Source: Limnephilus marmoratus
Taxonomy: Eukaryota; Arthropoda; Insecta; Trichoptera; Limnephilidae
Direction: 5' to 3'
DNA: 64,000 nt
Assembly: GCA_917880885.1 (NCBI GenBank)
Contig: OU862910.1
Location: 9,622,710 to 9,686,709 of the forward strand
Shown: piece after piece, positions 11,148 to 22,155 of the stretch
How the letters are laid out: each line of letters begins with the position of its first letter
Position numbering within the stretch: position 1 is the first letter of the stretch
Translations under genes and position numbers: made by a program
The notes under the pieces: generated by a model
Database searches by the model: none
What the model saw: the letters and a program-made list of their open reading frames with translations, nothing else
What the model was told of the DNA's origin: nothing

Positions 11148-11231
11148 CAGTCAGTGTGGGCACATAGTCTCATCAGCTGCTTACTTTAAAATTCTCCCAA
11201 TTATGATCATTTATTGGTTTATTGACGAAAA

Positions 11232-11457
11232 TATTTAATGGATTATAGTTGTGCAACTTGTAGACAAATATAGTCCAAACGAACGTCCACGCATCAAACA
11301 TTTCGAGACGAATGCATACAAAAAAACTCTGATAAACAATATTTAGTATTTAATGGATTATAGTTGAGCAATTCATAGACAAATATACTCCAAGCGAACG
11401 TCCACGCATCAAACATTTCGAGACAAATGCTTACAAAAAAACTCTGATAAACAATAA
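11232..11457. repeat. 115-bp tandem duplication
   Basis: Two copies starting TATTTAATGGATTATAGTTG (11232 and 11347) and ending AAACTCTGATAAACAATA, about 95 percent alike by eye. Non-coding. Confidence 0.85.
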
Positions 11458-12290
11458 ATAAAAATAAAAATGATATTTACTGCCGAATACAAATTAACGA
11501 AAATTTTACTAAAGGAATAAAGAACTCCTATGCAACACAAAATAAATATTGAAAAATAAATTTAAATACTTACGGGTTCAAAATGGCAAAATATTAATTG
11601 GAAGCGAAGGCCAAATAATCCACAAAAAAGGAGAGTGATACAAACATGATTGACGTAATATAGATATACGCCAATTATACATAAAATACTACAAAAACTA
11701 CATTTTTGTCGAAAAAAACAATTTTCCAGGTAACCCAAACTAACATTTAGATCAGTTAGGCAAGCGTAGAAAAAAACATAAAAACTCCCGACGGGATACA
11801 TAAAGACACCATAAATACCAGGCAATAAAAGCATTCAAATATCTTTCCAACGATACAAAAAATAAGGGGAAAAAATTTTGATTCAAAATTAAAAGATGGA
11901 TTAAAGAAAAAAAGGCAATATTACACATCATTATTGTACACCACCGTACCTCATAATATTTTTCGTTTTTTTTTTGTTTTCATTACCGCCTTTGTATTTT
12001 ATTTTATTTAATCTTACTTTATTTTTTTTACCTATTTCCTTGAAATATATTTTATCTACACAAAATGTTAAGAGACGTCCTTGAGTTACTAGTGATTCCT
12101 GACATTATTTGGAGTAAAAAATGGAAATGGAAATGGAAATGAAATTTGGGTTAATACCCTTCATAGAAAGTTTTTAACCCGGCGCGGTTGTGGCGACCAA
12201 ATAGAACACAGCCATCGTGGCCGGGTATATTTTACCCATGTAGATTATTGTACATTAGGGCGCGTCAATTATTTCAACTTCTGAATTCAG
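11458..12290. other. AT-rich non-coding stretch
   Basis: A minus-strand 90-codon frame (11562-11834) is Cys/Phe/Leu-rich but has no recognised motif. A short GGAAAT microsatellite lies at 12121-12143. Confidence 0.4.
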
Positions 12291-12293
12291 AAA

Positions 12294-12787
12294 TGCTTGG
12301 GGTCTCAAAAGTTGCGTCTTACAAAGAAAATGAGAACGGCATTTAATTTATTTTTTTAATTGTCATTAGCCCGCTAATATCAGAAAACACACCTAAAACT
12401 TTAAAAAATACATATTTTAATTTTTAAAAAAATCAATGATTTTATCTTTTAACATTAGTTTGTCATTAAAAATGCGTATAGCTGACAAAAATGAAGAAAA
12501 AAATCAAGTTTATGAATACAAGTAAGTCAATGAGAATACTGATTTTCATATTTTTAACAAACACATCACATGAATTTAAAAAAATGTGTTCTTTGTTCTC
12601 CAGTTATGGAATTAAAATTAAGTTTGGTACAAAATATAGAATATGAACCCTTTGTTTTATTTTTTTTCGAAATCACGAAATCTATTTTTTTTTCAAAACT
12701 TCCGGCCATTTTAGCGGGCTAATAGTGAACAATAATTTAATTTATTTTTACATTTTCGAATAGCTACAACTTTTGAAACCCCGGGCG
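12294..12787. mobile_element. Inverted-repeat element (MITE-like)
   Basis: Left end CTTGGGGTCTCAAAAGTTG is mirrored at the right by CAACTTTTGAAACCCCGGG. Farther in, TTAGCCCGCTAAT (about 12366) is mirrored by TTAGCGGGCTAAT (about 12711), and both arms carry AATTTAATTTATTTTT-like blocks. Arms are about 100 bp; no ORF. The target duplication is not clear. Confidence 0.65.
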
Positions 12788-13065
12788 TTTAAAAATAAGG
12801 CCATTTTTTTTCTCTCTGTGGAGAGCGACACAAGCTATTGTACATATTAGTATTCTATATGTCAATATTAGTATTTTATATGAATAAAATAGGTAGTTTA
12901 TTCGTTATTTATTAAAATAAAACAGTTATTTATTATAAAATTAGCATATAATCGTCAAAAACTAAGGAACTTTTCTCCTGAAATCTATTTCTTACAACAT
13001 AACGTAGAAAATATATTTTAAAAAAAAATAATAATAACAATTGAGGAACAAAAAAAATTTTAAAC

Positions 13066-13266
13066 ACGATAATATAATCAAATAATGAGTAATGTAAAAC
13101 AAAGCTTATGTATTACTTATATACTAAGTTACATATATAAACACGTTGTTTATGTATGAAAAAAAAATAAAAACGATAATATAATCAAATAATGAGTAAT
13201 GTGAATCAAAGCTTATGTATTACTTATATACTAAGTTACATATATAAAAATGTTGTTTATGTATGA
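13066..13266. repeat. 107-bp tandem duplication
   Basis: ACGATAATATAATCAAATAA begins each copy (13066, 13173), and each ends TTGTTTATGTATGAAA. Only a few differences, so recent. Confidence 0.85.
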
Positions 13267-13509
13267 AACTTAGTACATACGTGGCCATTGCGGCCGGGTA
13301 TAAGTTACCCGAGCGCTCTTCACAGACGTGTAAATTCCACCGTAGCCGCAGCGACACTAAATAGAATAGCTAATACACTCAAGCAGGTCAACGACCGCAG
13401 CTACTGAGAGCGCCAAATAATGCACGTATTTTTTTTAAGTTGTTAGGATTTTAACACGGACATAGGAATATATCTGGACCTGCCCTAAGTGATAAAAAAG
13501 TAATATTTC

Positions 13510-13543
13510 CCCCTCCCCATGGAACTTGCTCCATGGGGAGGGG
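13510..13543. other. Perfect 14-bp hairpin
   Basis: CCCCTCCCCATGGA, six-base loop, TCCATGGGGAGGGG. GC-rich in an AT-rich setting. It is not followed by a T run and no gene end lies nearby. Confidence 0.8.
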
Positions 13544-15127
13544 AGAGATCCACGCTTGAATCTAAAATATGTGACGTCATCATTCTTGTAGTGACCAGCG
13601 CGAAACTAACGTCCATACGTTTTACGAAATAACACGCCAAAAAATGGCAGCTTGCGCTATACATTATAGGTACCTATTATATAGACATAGCGAATGTGGG
13701 CGGTTCTCCAGTGTCCTCGTTGCTGGTTACAGGGGTAAGTAAATTATGAAACATTTGTAAAAGTGTCTTAACTAAACACGGCAACAAAATATTGCTATGT
13801 GAATTGGCGCGAATGTTTTTGGGGCAAGCATTTGGCCTTAGCAAATATGTTATTAACGTGGCAAGCAATTGGCGCTCCCATGTAAAAAGGTCAATTCATT
13901 CAAAGCAGCTTTTGCTTTTAAGAACTAAATGGTGATATTATAATGCGAGTTGCCTATATACTGTCAGATTGATTTTTCAACGAATTACAGTATCTTTCCT
14001 CTCTTCGCCCCCCATAGTTTGGTTTTACCCCTCACCTGTATCTTCCGGTCTATTCATTCTGATGTCTATGGATTTTAAAAACCGTCGGGTGTTATAAACC
14101 CTACAACAATGACGCCGGGTTAACATATTTTCCAATCATTCTAAATATAATATAAGCAAATAAAACATTTTTGATGATATTTTAGAAGCTATAACCAAAA
14201 ATCACAAAATGAAATGATTTTCGACCTCAGTTCATGAAATTACCTTAACCAATATGAACTACCTACTGTATCACGTACACGTATGTCATTATCATAATAT
14301 GATGGCAGCTAAAGATAATATGATTTCACAAAATCCCGTCAGCCAATCATGTTACCACTAGTCTGAAATTCAAATATGCCGATCCCCAATTATTATCATC
14401 AGATTCGAGGCCCTTAATTACTTCCATTACTGCGTCTGGGTGGTTGGGAGTTTCGGGAGGGAAGGGGGGTCCTTATTTCAAACAGCTTTGACGTATTTTT
14501 CATTCGATCATAATCGATGCTGACAACCTCATTTATTTTCTGTTTTACTACGTAGTATTATGTTATTATTCTCTTAGATTTAGCTGAGAAATCAGTATGA
14601 GAATGGCAGCTATATAATGTACTTGGAAAACCTACCGCATCAAGCTTTTAGCTTTATCTGCTTTCAATTACTGCGCATAATTTGCTTCAGTGATTTTGAC
14701 CTATTACGACTTAAGATCGACTGCAGAACACCATGTATGATTTCAATTTTCTTTTTCATTAACTTCATATAATTTGACACTCGTGAAATTATCCAAGAGT
14801 CTTACGAAAACTAGACACCTGCCTCTATTATTGATATGTGCATCCGATATTTGTTTACAATTGAAATTTTAGCGACTTTTTCGAATACCATCCTACAGTC
14901 TGCCATCGAAAACAAAAACGTGAATATTGTTCTCAGTACTAAATTAAATTAAGGTATTGAAGATAAACTTTTCACTCTCTATCCGAACATTGACTCATTT
15001 ACCCAAGTAATGAAGAAAATCTTGAGCTTGCTAATAACCACTCATTATTTCTTATTTTTTTTCAAAGTTCTGGTATCACGTTACTGGACGGAGCTGCCCA
15101 TTGTGAGATCGCTTAGTTATTGACTTT
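13544..15127. other. No recognised gene or repeat
   Basis: No supported ORF or repeat boundary. This is one of the longer stretches without any family seen elsewhere in the window, so a candidate for unique sequence. Confidence 0.45.
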
Positions 15128-15128
15128 T

Positions 15129-15978
15129 TTTACATTTGCTCCTCACTGGGAGCCCTGAAGAAAATAATTTCCATCTGGGCTTGTGTCATCTGAGGGGATG
15201 CTGTGTGGAGGGTATTTTTAAAGAAAGAAAGTTCTGGGAAGGATAAAGGCACGACGACGGGTGGGTAGAATAGGAATCCGGGAGTAAATCTGTCCAGAAG
15301 TGACGGACGTAAGAATCCATCCCTCTCACTGTGGTGCAACACGATGGGACGAGAGAGCCCGGTAGGAGAGGTCAAAAGTTCTCCTTCAACCAGTCTCTCC
15401 AGATCCGGCCCGCCCCGCGGTAGGTGGACAAACGCATCCGCTTCCAAGGCCTAGAAAAACCTCACCCTATGAACACGAGCACCCCTGCTAAGTCACCAAA
15501 TGTTGCAAACCCACTTGGGGTGAAGTATGGCTGGAGTGTTGTATATCCGACGGCAGACGTCGTCTAGCAGTAAGACTTTTGACTCGCAATCCGAAGGTCG
15601 CGGGATCGAATCCCGGCGTGACAAATAAATTTTATTTGATTAATTTGTGTTATTTCACAATTTATTCATTTAAAATAATACATAGTATATTTGCGACACG
15701 TTCCAGAGTGGAAGATACTCTCAGTATCGCCCTGGTGTAAGACCACCATTCATAATTGAAACGTTGCTTGAAATGGCTTTAGCCGTGTTTAGTGACCAGA
15801 TCTTAATAGCCAGGTGCTTCCCCACTTTCCTATTCCCCAACTCCTTCAGCCTCGCAACATACCCCAATTTGCGATGCCATGGTCTCAGTGGCTCTAGACG
15901 CGAACAGCTGAGACTCTTGTGAGGCATTCATATAAATAAAAAAAAAATATATGCACACCCGCCTCCCAAATTCACTTT
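15129..15978 (-). mobile_element. LS copy, long form, split by SINE-T
   Basis: Tail side at 15129 (TTGCTCCTCACTGGGAGCCC), full internal segment, and 5' half through GGCTGGAGTGTTGTATATCC. The last 27 bases of the family (GCACACCCGCCTCCCAAATT) reappear at about 15952, after the SINE. The SINE therefore inserted into an existing LS copy. Confidence 0.8.
15549..15951 (+). mobile_element. SINE-T copy 2, inside LS
   Basis: Head GACGGCAGACGTCGTCTAGC with B box GGGATCGAATCCC, conserved body, and tail ATTCATATAAATAAAAAAAA. Nested in the LS element, giving relative age: LS first, SINE-T later. Confidence 0.85.
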
Positions 15979-16385
15979 TAGGTTCTTAAAACCATGTAGA
16001 CATAAAACAAAATCGATTAAAACATTAACAATCCGACTCTCTGTAAAAATAACGAATTATCTGAAATTGCAAATCATAATGTTAAAGCAGATTACCGGTC
16101 GTAAAGAAATCCTCTAAAAAAACTAACACCCTTTTATGTCTAATGTTTTTTTTATTGGAACAGGCTTTTTAATAATAGGAAACACTTTCCTTTTAACACC
16201 CTTCTCCCAGCAATAAGCTTATCTCCAATAAAGGGACTGATTTTCTACAAGTCCTATGAAAATAACCTTGATCGGGAGGTACCCACTCCAAAAGGGGCGC
16301 ATTGTAAAATAAATTTTATATTATTATGATTACTAAATCTAATTTTCCTACCTTTGTCAAATATTTGGCACCGCTGTAATCCATC
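15979..16385. other. No recognised gene
   Basis: AT-rich; nothing supported before the mariner end. Confidence 0.4.
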
Positions 16386-16387
16386 TA

Positions 16388-17328
16388 TTAGGTCCTTACG
16401 TATGAAATTGGCATTTTGCCGTACTGGCAACTTTGATCTCAAATATCTTCTCTTTGGTTAGTAATTCCAAATTCAAATTTATTCAGCTATTTACTCATGT
16501 ATTTGTGTTTCGAAAATTATAATTCATTTGTTTTTTCCTTAATTGTTTTTTTTTCTTTGCGTCACTTAGTTTACAAAATGGAAAACTTGAAATATCGCGT
16601 TATTTACGAGTACGAGTTTCACCTTGGCACCAGTGCTGCAGAAACGGCTCGAAGGATTAATGATGTGTATGGCGACGGTGCCGCAAAAGAAAACACAGTG
16701 CGTTTTTGGTTCCAACGTTTTCGTTCTGGAAATTTCGACCTCCAGAACAAGCCCCGTGGACGGCCGGAGACCAAAGTTAATAATGAAGAATTGAAGGCTA
16801 TTGTGGAAGCGGATCCATCGCAAACCACGTCCGAGTTAGCTGCAGGCTGCGGTGTTAGTGATAAAACTGTTTTAATCCACTTGAAGCAAATTGGGAACGT
16901 GAAAAAGCTTGAAAGGTGGGTACCTCATGAATTGAGTGAAGCAAATCAACAAACGCGCGTTAGAACGCTAGACCACACACTGCACAACAGACGGCTATCA
17001 AATTAGAAGAGCTTCAATTGGAATGACATCCACCGTACTCTCCGGACATTGCCCCAACAGATTACCATTTTTTACAAAATTTGGATAACTTCTTGCGAGG
17101 GAAAAAATTCAACTCCGATGGGGCAGTCCAAACCACGTTCAAAGATTTTATTGATTCCCGTCCGAATGGTTTTTTTAGTAAAGGGATCGATGAACTACCT
17201 ATAAGCTGGCAAAAGTGCATATATAGCAATGGTACATACTTTGATTAAATTAATATATTATATTTTTAAAAAAAAACGACTTTATGTTCCTCCCATACAA
17301 AACGCCAATTTCATATGTAAGGACCTAA
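16388..17328 (+). mobile_element. Mariner element, internally deleted
   Basis: Ends TTAGGTCCTTACGTATGAAA (left) and its near-exact inverse at the right (ATATGTAAGGACCTAA), flanked by TA on both sides. Total 941 bp against about 1.3 kb for intact mariners. Carries a broken transposase gene. Confidence 0.9.
16578..17248 (+). pseudogene. Mariner transposase, deleted and interrupted
   Basis: Starts MENLKYRVIYEYEFHLG in a good context (CAAAATGG). The N-terminal 130 residues hold the paired helix-turn-helix DNA-binding region, then the family motif WVPHELSE. The frame stays open to 17006. From about 16972 the match moves to another frame encoding the end of the catalytic domain (PHTAQQTAIKLEELQLE), a TGA replacing the expected Trp, then HPPYSPDIAPTDYH with the last catalytic Asp, ending NGTYFD at 17248. 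About 110-120 codons, including the first two catalytic Asp residues, are missing, so no active enzyme can be made. Intact members cut and paste DNA at TA sites. Confidence 0.9.
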
Positions 17329-17602
17329 TATTAAATACATGAAAGTATTCCCTAATTTATGTATACTTAAAATATTCACTATAATCATAGAAATAAAAAT
17401 AAAAGTAAAAAATCAATATTAAACCCACGCACATGGGATTATTTGTTCAAACATTTATTATATTAAGCTTTTTTATATACCTACTTTTCATTATTTCATG
17501 TATCTATTATATGTATTGTATCAAAAATTTTCAGTTAAAAAAAAAAAAATCTGATAAATATAACAAATATTTATTTACTTACGAAACTATGACATGTATT
17601 AT

Positions 17603-17936
17603 AGGTCACCCTAGGTTTGGTGACTTAGATTTGCTGAGAAATGGGGGGGTCCCCGGGATGAGGTTTATCCGGGTCTTGGCGGTAGATGCGTCTGCCCACC
17701 AGCCGCAAGGCAGGCCGGATCGGGAGAGAGTCCCTTTAACTTCTCCAGCCGTACTCTCTCGGACCATCGCAGTGGGAGGGATGGATTCCTACGTCCGTCA
17801 GTCCTGGACACACTGACCCCCAGATTCCTACCCACCCCTCATACCATTTTCATTTCCAGAACTTCTTCTCCTTCCTTTTCTAAGACCCTTCACACGGCAG
17901 CCCCAAAGATGACATAGGCCCTGAAGGGTTTTTCAT
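17603..17936 (+). mobile_element. LS copy, long form
   Basis: Begins at the GGTCACCCTAGGTTTGGTGA part of the 5' region, keeps the internal segment (CAGGCCGGATCGGGAGAGAG), and ends with AAAGATGACATAGGCCCTGA. The very 3' end is lost. Confidence 0.8.
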
Positions 17937-18138
17937 GAATATTCATCTTCTCACTCAAATTCCAGATTTTTTTATAAATGTTTTTTTTTGTAGTACTAGA
18001 TACAACTGACCCATTTACATATTGACCCAGTTACTGTAATTCATTTTTGTGATACAATAATTCTTAATGTTTTTTGTTTATATTATATACATTTTTTTGT
18101 TTATAGTACATAGACAGTCATTATGCCCAAACTTTTAC

Positions 18139-18440
18139 ATACAAGAGTCCCAGCTGTCCCGTCTGGAGCCAGTGAGACTATGGCATCCTCAATTGGGGTA
18201 TGTTGCGAGACTTAAGTTAGTGGGGAGGTGAAGTAAATGGGGAAAAGGAAGGTTGGTAATTACCTGGCTATTCAAAATTGGTCACCAAACACGACTAAAG
18301 CCACTTCGAGCAACGTTTCAATTCTGAATGGTGGTCTTACACTAGGGCGATTTTGAGAGTATCTTCCACTCTGGAATCTGCCGCAAATATACTACGAGTA
18401 CATATTATTTTTAAATAATTAATTTTGAAATAACACAAAA
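18139..18440 (-). mobile_element. SINE-T copy 3, 5'-truncated
   Basis: Plus-strand ACAAGAGTCCCAGCTGTCCC is the 3' end; it runs through the body to AATAACACAAAAG. The tRNA-like head is missing, the usual result of incomplete reverse transcription. Confidence 0.8.
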
Positions 18441-19107
18441 GAGTTTGGCGAGGTACGCGTGACGTTCATTCCTGGTCTCGGGGAGGGTGGTGCTATCCCA
18501 CCTGTTCCATATTATACATATATAATACATGAAGTAAAAATAAAAATATTTCAAGATGAAAAAAAATATTTACATGGTGAAATTAAATAAAAGAAAATAA
18601 TAATTATTATTTTATGGCGGTTAATTCTGGGTCCGTTCCTGGTCGAAACCAAAGGTTTGGGTGGAAACTCGTTGAAGCAATTTCCTAATCTGTGGGAGTT
18701 CTTTCCTTTCGAGAACTAATTCAAGGATTATTTGCGTTGATCCGGTTTCAAATTTCATATTTCAAATCGATATCGCCGCTGCCAAACCTTTGCAGGACAT
18801 TAAACTGAAGGCCACATCTTAAATTTTAGTCGCGACACCTCGTTTCAAAACTATATGTATTGGTACTGATATAAAATAAATTAGTCGATTAAATAGCTAA
18901 ATTACGATAAGGTGGGATCTCATAATTACGATCACATTGGGAAAATTATAAAATTTTCTTAAAAAACATACTTTTTCAATCAAAATTTCTCGTTTTAAGT
19001 TTTTATTATTTTGCTTCTCTCTTGTTTAACTTTATATCTTACTACCATTACGTAATTTTCCCACATGGATTTGCAGAGAGGATGGAACGCGCATGCTATC
19101 CACATTC
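18441..19107. other. No recognised gene or repeat
   Basis: Nothing supported. Confidence 0.4.
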
Positions 19108-19352
19108 ATAGACTAGAGTGATAGATACCCTCAGTATCGCCCTCGTGAAAATCACCATTCAGAAAAGTAACGTTGCTTTCTTTAAATGGCTTTAACCTAT
19201 TTGGTGATCAATCTCAATAGTACTTCCCAACCTTCCTCTTCCCCGTCTTCTTCCTTTCTTCAGCCTATTTCATCATTTGGGAATGCCGTGCTTTCACTGG
19301 GCTTGGATAGCCGGGAGCATTTACGACACATGTCCGGCATTCGTATAAAAAT
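19108..19352 (+). mobile_element. SINE-T copy 4, 5'-truncated and diverged
   Basis: Starts in the body (ATACCCTCAGTATCGCCCTC), continues through CCCAACCTTCCTCTTCCCC to ATTCGTATAAAAATAATA. Several small deletions. Confidence 0.7.
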
Positions 19353-19642
19353 AATATACTGTAACATTACAAATGATAGCATCTACTCGTATTTGTACTG
19401 CTGTAGCAATGTTTTCCTGTTTTCCAAAGCCAGCTTCGTACTTGAAGTTCGTTAAAAAGCTACTTTTGTAACATAACCGAATTAAAAGCAAGTAGCCAAT
19501 ATTGCCAAAGGATGGCACCACTTACGTTAACAGATCGCTTACTTATACATGCCGCTGGCAGGTAAAAGTAGGTACTACGTTTTTTTTTTGTTATTAGTTT
19601 TTGGGGTATTATGCCGTGTTACGCTACCTCCTTCTTTAGCCA

Positions 19643-19676
19643 ACGTTTCGGACAGCGTTCCAGTGTCCATCATCAG
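19643..19676 (-). ncRNA. Hammerhead-like core, ACGT type
   Basis: Minus strand: CTGATGA, extra T, GGACA, loop, TGTCC, GAAA, ACGT. Both catalytic segments are consensus and helix II pairs perfectly. No helix I can be drawn with the bases immediately upstream. Confidence 0.45.
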
Positions 19677-19684
19677 TATCTGCC

Positions 19685-19718
19685 CTGATGATGGACACTG
19701 CAACGCTGTCCGAAACGT
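19685..19718 (+). ncRNA. Hammerhead-like core, ACGT type
   Basis: CTGATGA (19685-19691), extra T, GGACA/TGTCC helix II, GAAA (19712-19715), ACGT as a two-pair self-complementary helix III. Helix I is poor here (only GC pairs with the upstream GCC). Confidence 0.45.
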
Positions 19719-19785
19719 TAGCTAAAGAAGGAGGTAGGTAGGAGGTATTACACGGCATAATACCCCAAAAACTAATAACAAAATA

Positions 19786-20230
19786 ATCTTTGGCCGTGAA
19801 AATTTAAAATCGTATCTAGGTACTACGTTTTTGTAATGTTGAGTATGTTTCCGGATATGGAGAGATTGATGATAATGATATGAATAATAGGCTATATATT
19901 ACATCACTGACGTCACTGGATCATAGTGGATCCGAGGAACCGGCTATTTTTGGAACCAGTTCCTATCGGATTTATAAAATTGTCACCAACACTCAAACTG
20001 GGCGAAGCCGAACCAAAATCCGCCTGCAGCAAAAATCTGCGGAGCGGGTATTTATATAACTGCTAGTTTATCGTAATGTTTTTATTTTATTTTATTTATT
20101 TGCAATATAAACAGTATTTATACTCGTACATTCATTTTAACACTGTTAGGAGTTTTTATATTAATAACCAATAAAATAAAGCCACCCAAAATTAATGACC
20201 AAAGGGAATACATACCTCTATCACATAATA
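19786..20230. other. No recognised gene or repeat
   Basis: Nothing supported. Confidence 0.4.
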
Positions 20231-20628
20231 CGACCTACGTGGTCGAGGGGTTAGGCTCTCGACTAGCTATCCGGAGGTCGCGGGTTCAAATCCCGGCCGG
20301 CGCAAGTAAATTTTATTTGATTGATTTGTTTTATTTCACAATTTAATCACTTAAAATAATATATGATATATATGCGGCATGTTACGGACTGGAAGATACT
20401 TTCAGCATCGCCACGGTGTAAGACCCTATTCGGAACTAAAACGTTGTTTGAAATGGCTTTAGCCGTGTTTGACGACTAAATCTGAAGCACCAGGTACTTC
20501 CCCACCTTCCTCATCCCCATCTCCTTCACCTTCCCAATTAACACAACATTCCCAATTAAGGATGCCATTGTCTCACTGGCTCCAGGCCGTTGGGAGTAGT
20601 TAAGACTCTTCACATAAAAAAATATATA
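20231..20628 (+). mobile_element. SINE-T copy 5, variant head
   Basis: Head CGACCTACGTGGTCGAGGGG with B box GGGTTCAAATCCC, different from the other heads, on a standard body. Could be an older subfamily or one with a different tRNA source. Confidence 0.8.
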
Positions 20629-20785
20629 TTTATATAAACATTTCTGATAAGTAGCATCTACTAAGAATTACTAAAAGTTTTTTTAAATTTTGTTTCGGTT
20701 TTGATTTAAGTATGATATAATAACAATAAGAATATATCAAAATATAACTGTTTTTTATTATGTTCTTTGTGCAAGTACTCTCGCC

Positions 20786-21182
20786 GGACGGCCGGCGTGG
20801 TCAAAGGCTCTTGACTCGCAATCCGAAGGAAGCGGGATCGAGTCCCCGCGTGGCAAAATAAAAATTATTTGATTTATTTGTGTTATTTCACAATGAATTC
20901 ATTAAAATATTTCTAGAGCGGAAGATACTCTCAGTATCGCTCTGGTGTAAGACCACCATTCAGAATTGAAACTTTGCTTGAAATGGCTTTAGCCGTGTTT
21001 GGTGACCAGATCGAATAGCCAGCTAATTCCCCACCTTTCTCTCCCCCATCCCCCCCCCCCCCATCACTACGTTCAGCCACACAACATACTCCGATTCGAT
21101 GCCATAGTCTCGCTGGTTCCAGACGGGAGTAGCTGGGACTCTTGTGAGGTATTCATATAAAAAAATTAATAAATAAAAAAAA
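20786..21182 (+). mobile_element. SINE-T copy 6
   Basis: Head GGACGGCCGGCGTGGTCAAA and B-box region GGGATCGAGTCCC, complete body, A/T tail. Contains a C-run (CCATCCCCCCCCCCCCATC) near 21051-21063. Lies 158 bp after copy 5 in the same orientation. Confidence 0.85.
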
Positions 21183-21525
21183 CTCTGAGATAGAAAACAT
21201 TAAGATAACAATATCTCTATTGGATTTGCGAGCATAATATTATAATGTATTGATTATATTATCATATCGTTTTTCATTTGGGTTTATATCGAGGAACAAA
21301 TAAATCACCAACAAGTCCTTGAGGAAAACATAGATAATACCTGGAAGTAAGTTGACCCGACCGGGTTTTAACAATGGGAGGACATAAACTAACAAATTTC
21401 CTGAAATTTATTAACGCTACCCCTGTTAAGTACTATAAGTACAGTCCACTTTATTAGAGGCCAAACAACATCAAACGCAATAGGTATCTCGGAACTCAAC
21501 CTGAAGAGTAATGCGCGTTTTCATC
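21183..21525. other. No recognised gene
   Basis: AT-rich spacer; nothing supported. Confidence 0.4.
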
Positions 21526-21713
21526 CCGCGACAAAATATCCCCGACAAAATATCCTACGGACAAAACATCCTTCAGCAAAGTATCTACTAAAACTTAACC
21601 TGACTTTATTTTATATTTTACTATTTTTGAACAATAATTTATTGTCTTTACAGGATATCAGTATTATTTTTGTCCCATTTTACTATTTTTGAACAATAAT
21701 TTATTGGATTAAA

Positions 21714-22018
21714 TGAATACAATATTAGCGAAACTCAATCGAAAATGTGGAGACAGAAAAATCAGAAAAAGATATTGGCACCTCTGGGACTCGAACACAG
21801 GAACCGTTAAGAAAATGAAGATAATGTTAGTAGTTCTTAGTCGAAGTATGATACAGTTACAAGTGACCGAATTTGATATAGACACCATAGATCAGTTGGT
21901 ACAGCACTTGCCATGTAAACAAAGGGTTCTGGGTTCGAGTCCCAGAGGTGCCAATATCTTTTTCTGATTTTTCTGTCTCCACATTTTCGATTGAGTTTCG
22001 CTAATATTGTCTTCATTT
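21714..22018. mobile_element. Q foldback copy 1, with tRNA-like interior
   Basis: About 90-bp inverted ends: ATACAATATTAGCGAAACTC at the left and its inverse CGCTAATATTGTCTTCATTT at the right. The T arm of the tRNA-like sequence is itself part of the inverted repeat, so half of it is mirrored at the left (ACCTCTGGGACTCGAACAC). Confidence 0.8.
21881..21953 (+). tRNA. tRNA-like sequence, probably not functional
   Basis: 73 bases, acceptor GACACCA against AGGTGCC (5 of 7 pairs), A-box-like TAGATCAGTTGG, T arm CTGGG-TTCGAGT-CCCAG (perfect), B box GGTTCGAGTCC. The anticodon-loop region reads CATGTAA without U33, and the anticodon stem has mismatches. Confidence 0.45.
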
Positions 22019-22120
22019 AATTAAATATTATAATTTGAGGTTTTACTCATAAAAGTTAAAAATTAAAAAAAAAATTATTGTCTTTACAGGATGTCTGCAT
22101 TATTTTTGTCCATTTTTTGT

Positions 22121-22155
22121 TAGATTAGGTTAGGTTAGATTAGGTTAGGTTAGGA
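22121..22155 (+). repeat. Short TTAGG-like run
   Basis: TAGATTAGGTTAGGTTAGAT followed by TAGGTTAGGTTAGGA. Resembles the common insect telomere unit but is only about seven imperfect units, inside the 21.5-22.2 kb element. Confidence 0.6.

Larger units (their letters stand above)
19590..19785. mobile_element. Foldback-Z locus, complete palindrome
   Basis: Arms carry TTAGTTTTTGGGGTATTATG at the left and the inverse at the right; between them CTCCTTCTTTAGCCAACGTT and inverse copies. Arms are about 85 bp and nearly identical, apart from a GGAGGTAGGTA stutter in the right arm. Both arms have the hammerhead-like core CTGATGA...GAAACGTT. Confidence 0.8.

Noticed and set aside
11562..11834. 90-codon minus-strand frame with Cys/Phe/Leu-rich product
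   Set aside because: No motif, no start context, no splice pattern or homolog I recognise; AT-rich DNA gives such frames by chance.
13670..13740. Possible host exon ending at GGGTAAGTAA
   Set aside because: A donor-like GTAAGT alone is common by chance; no conserved peptide or acceptor partner was visible.
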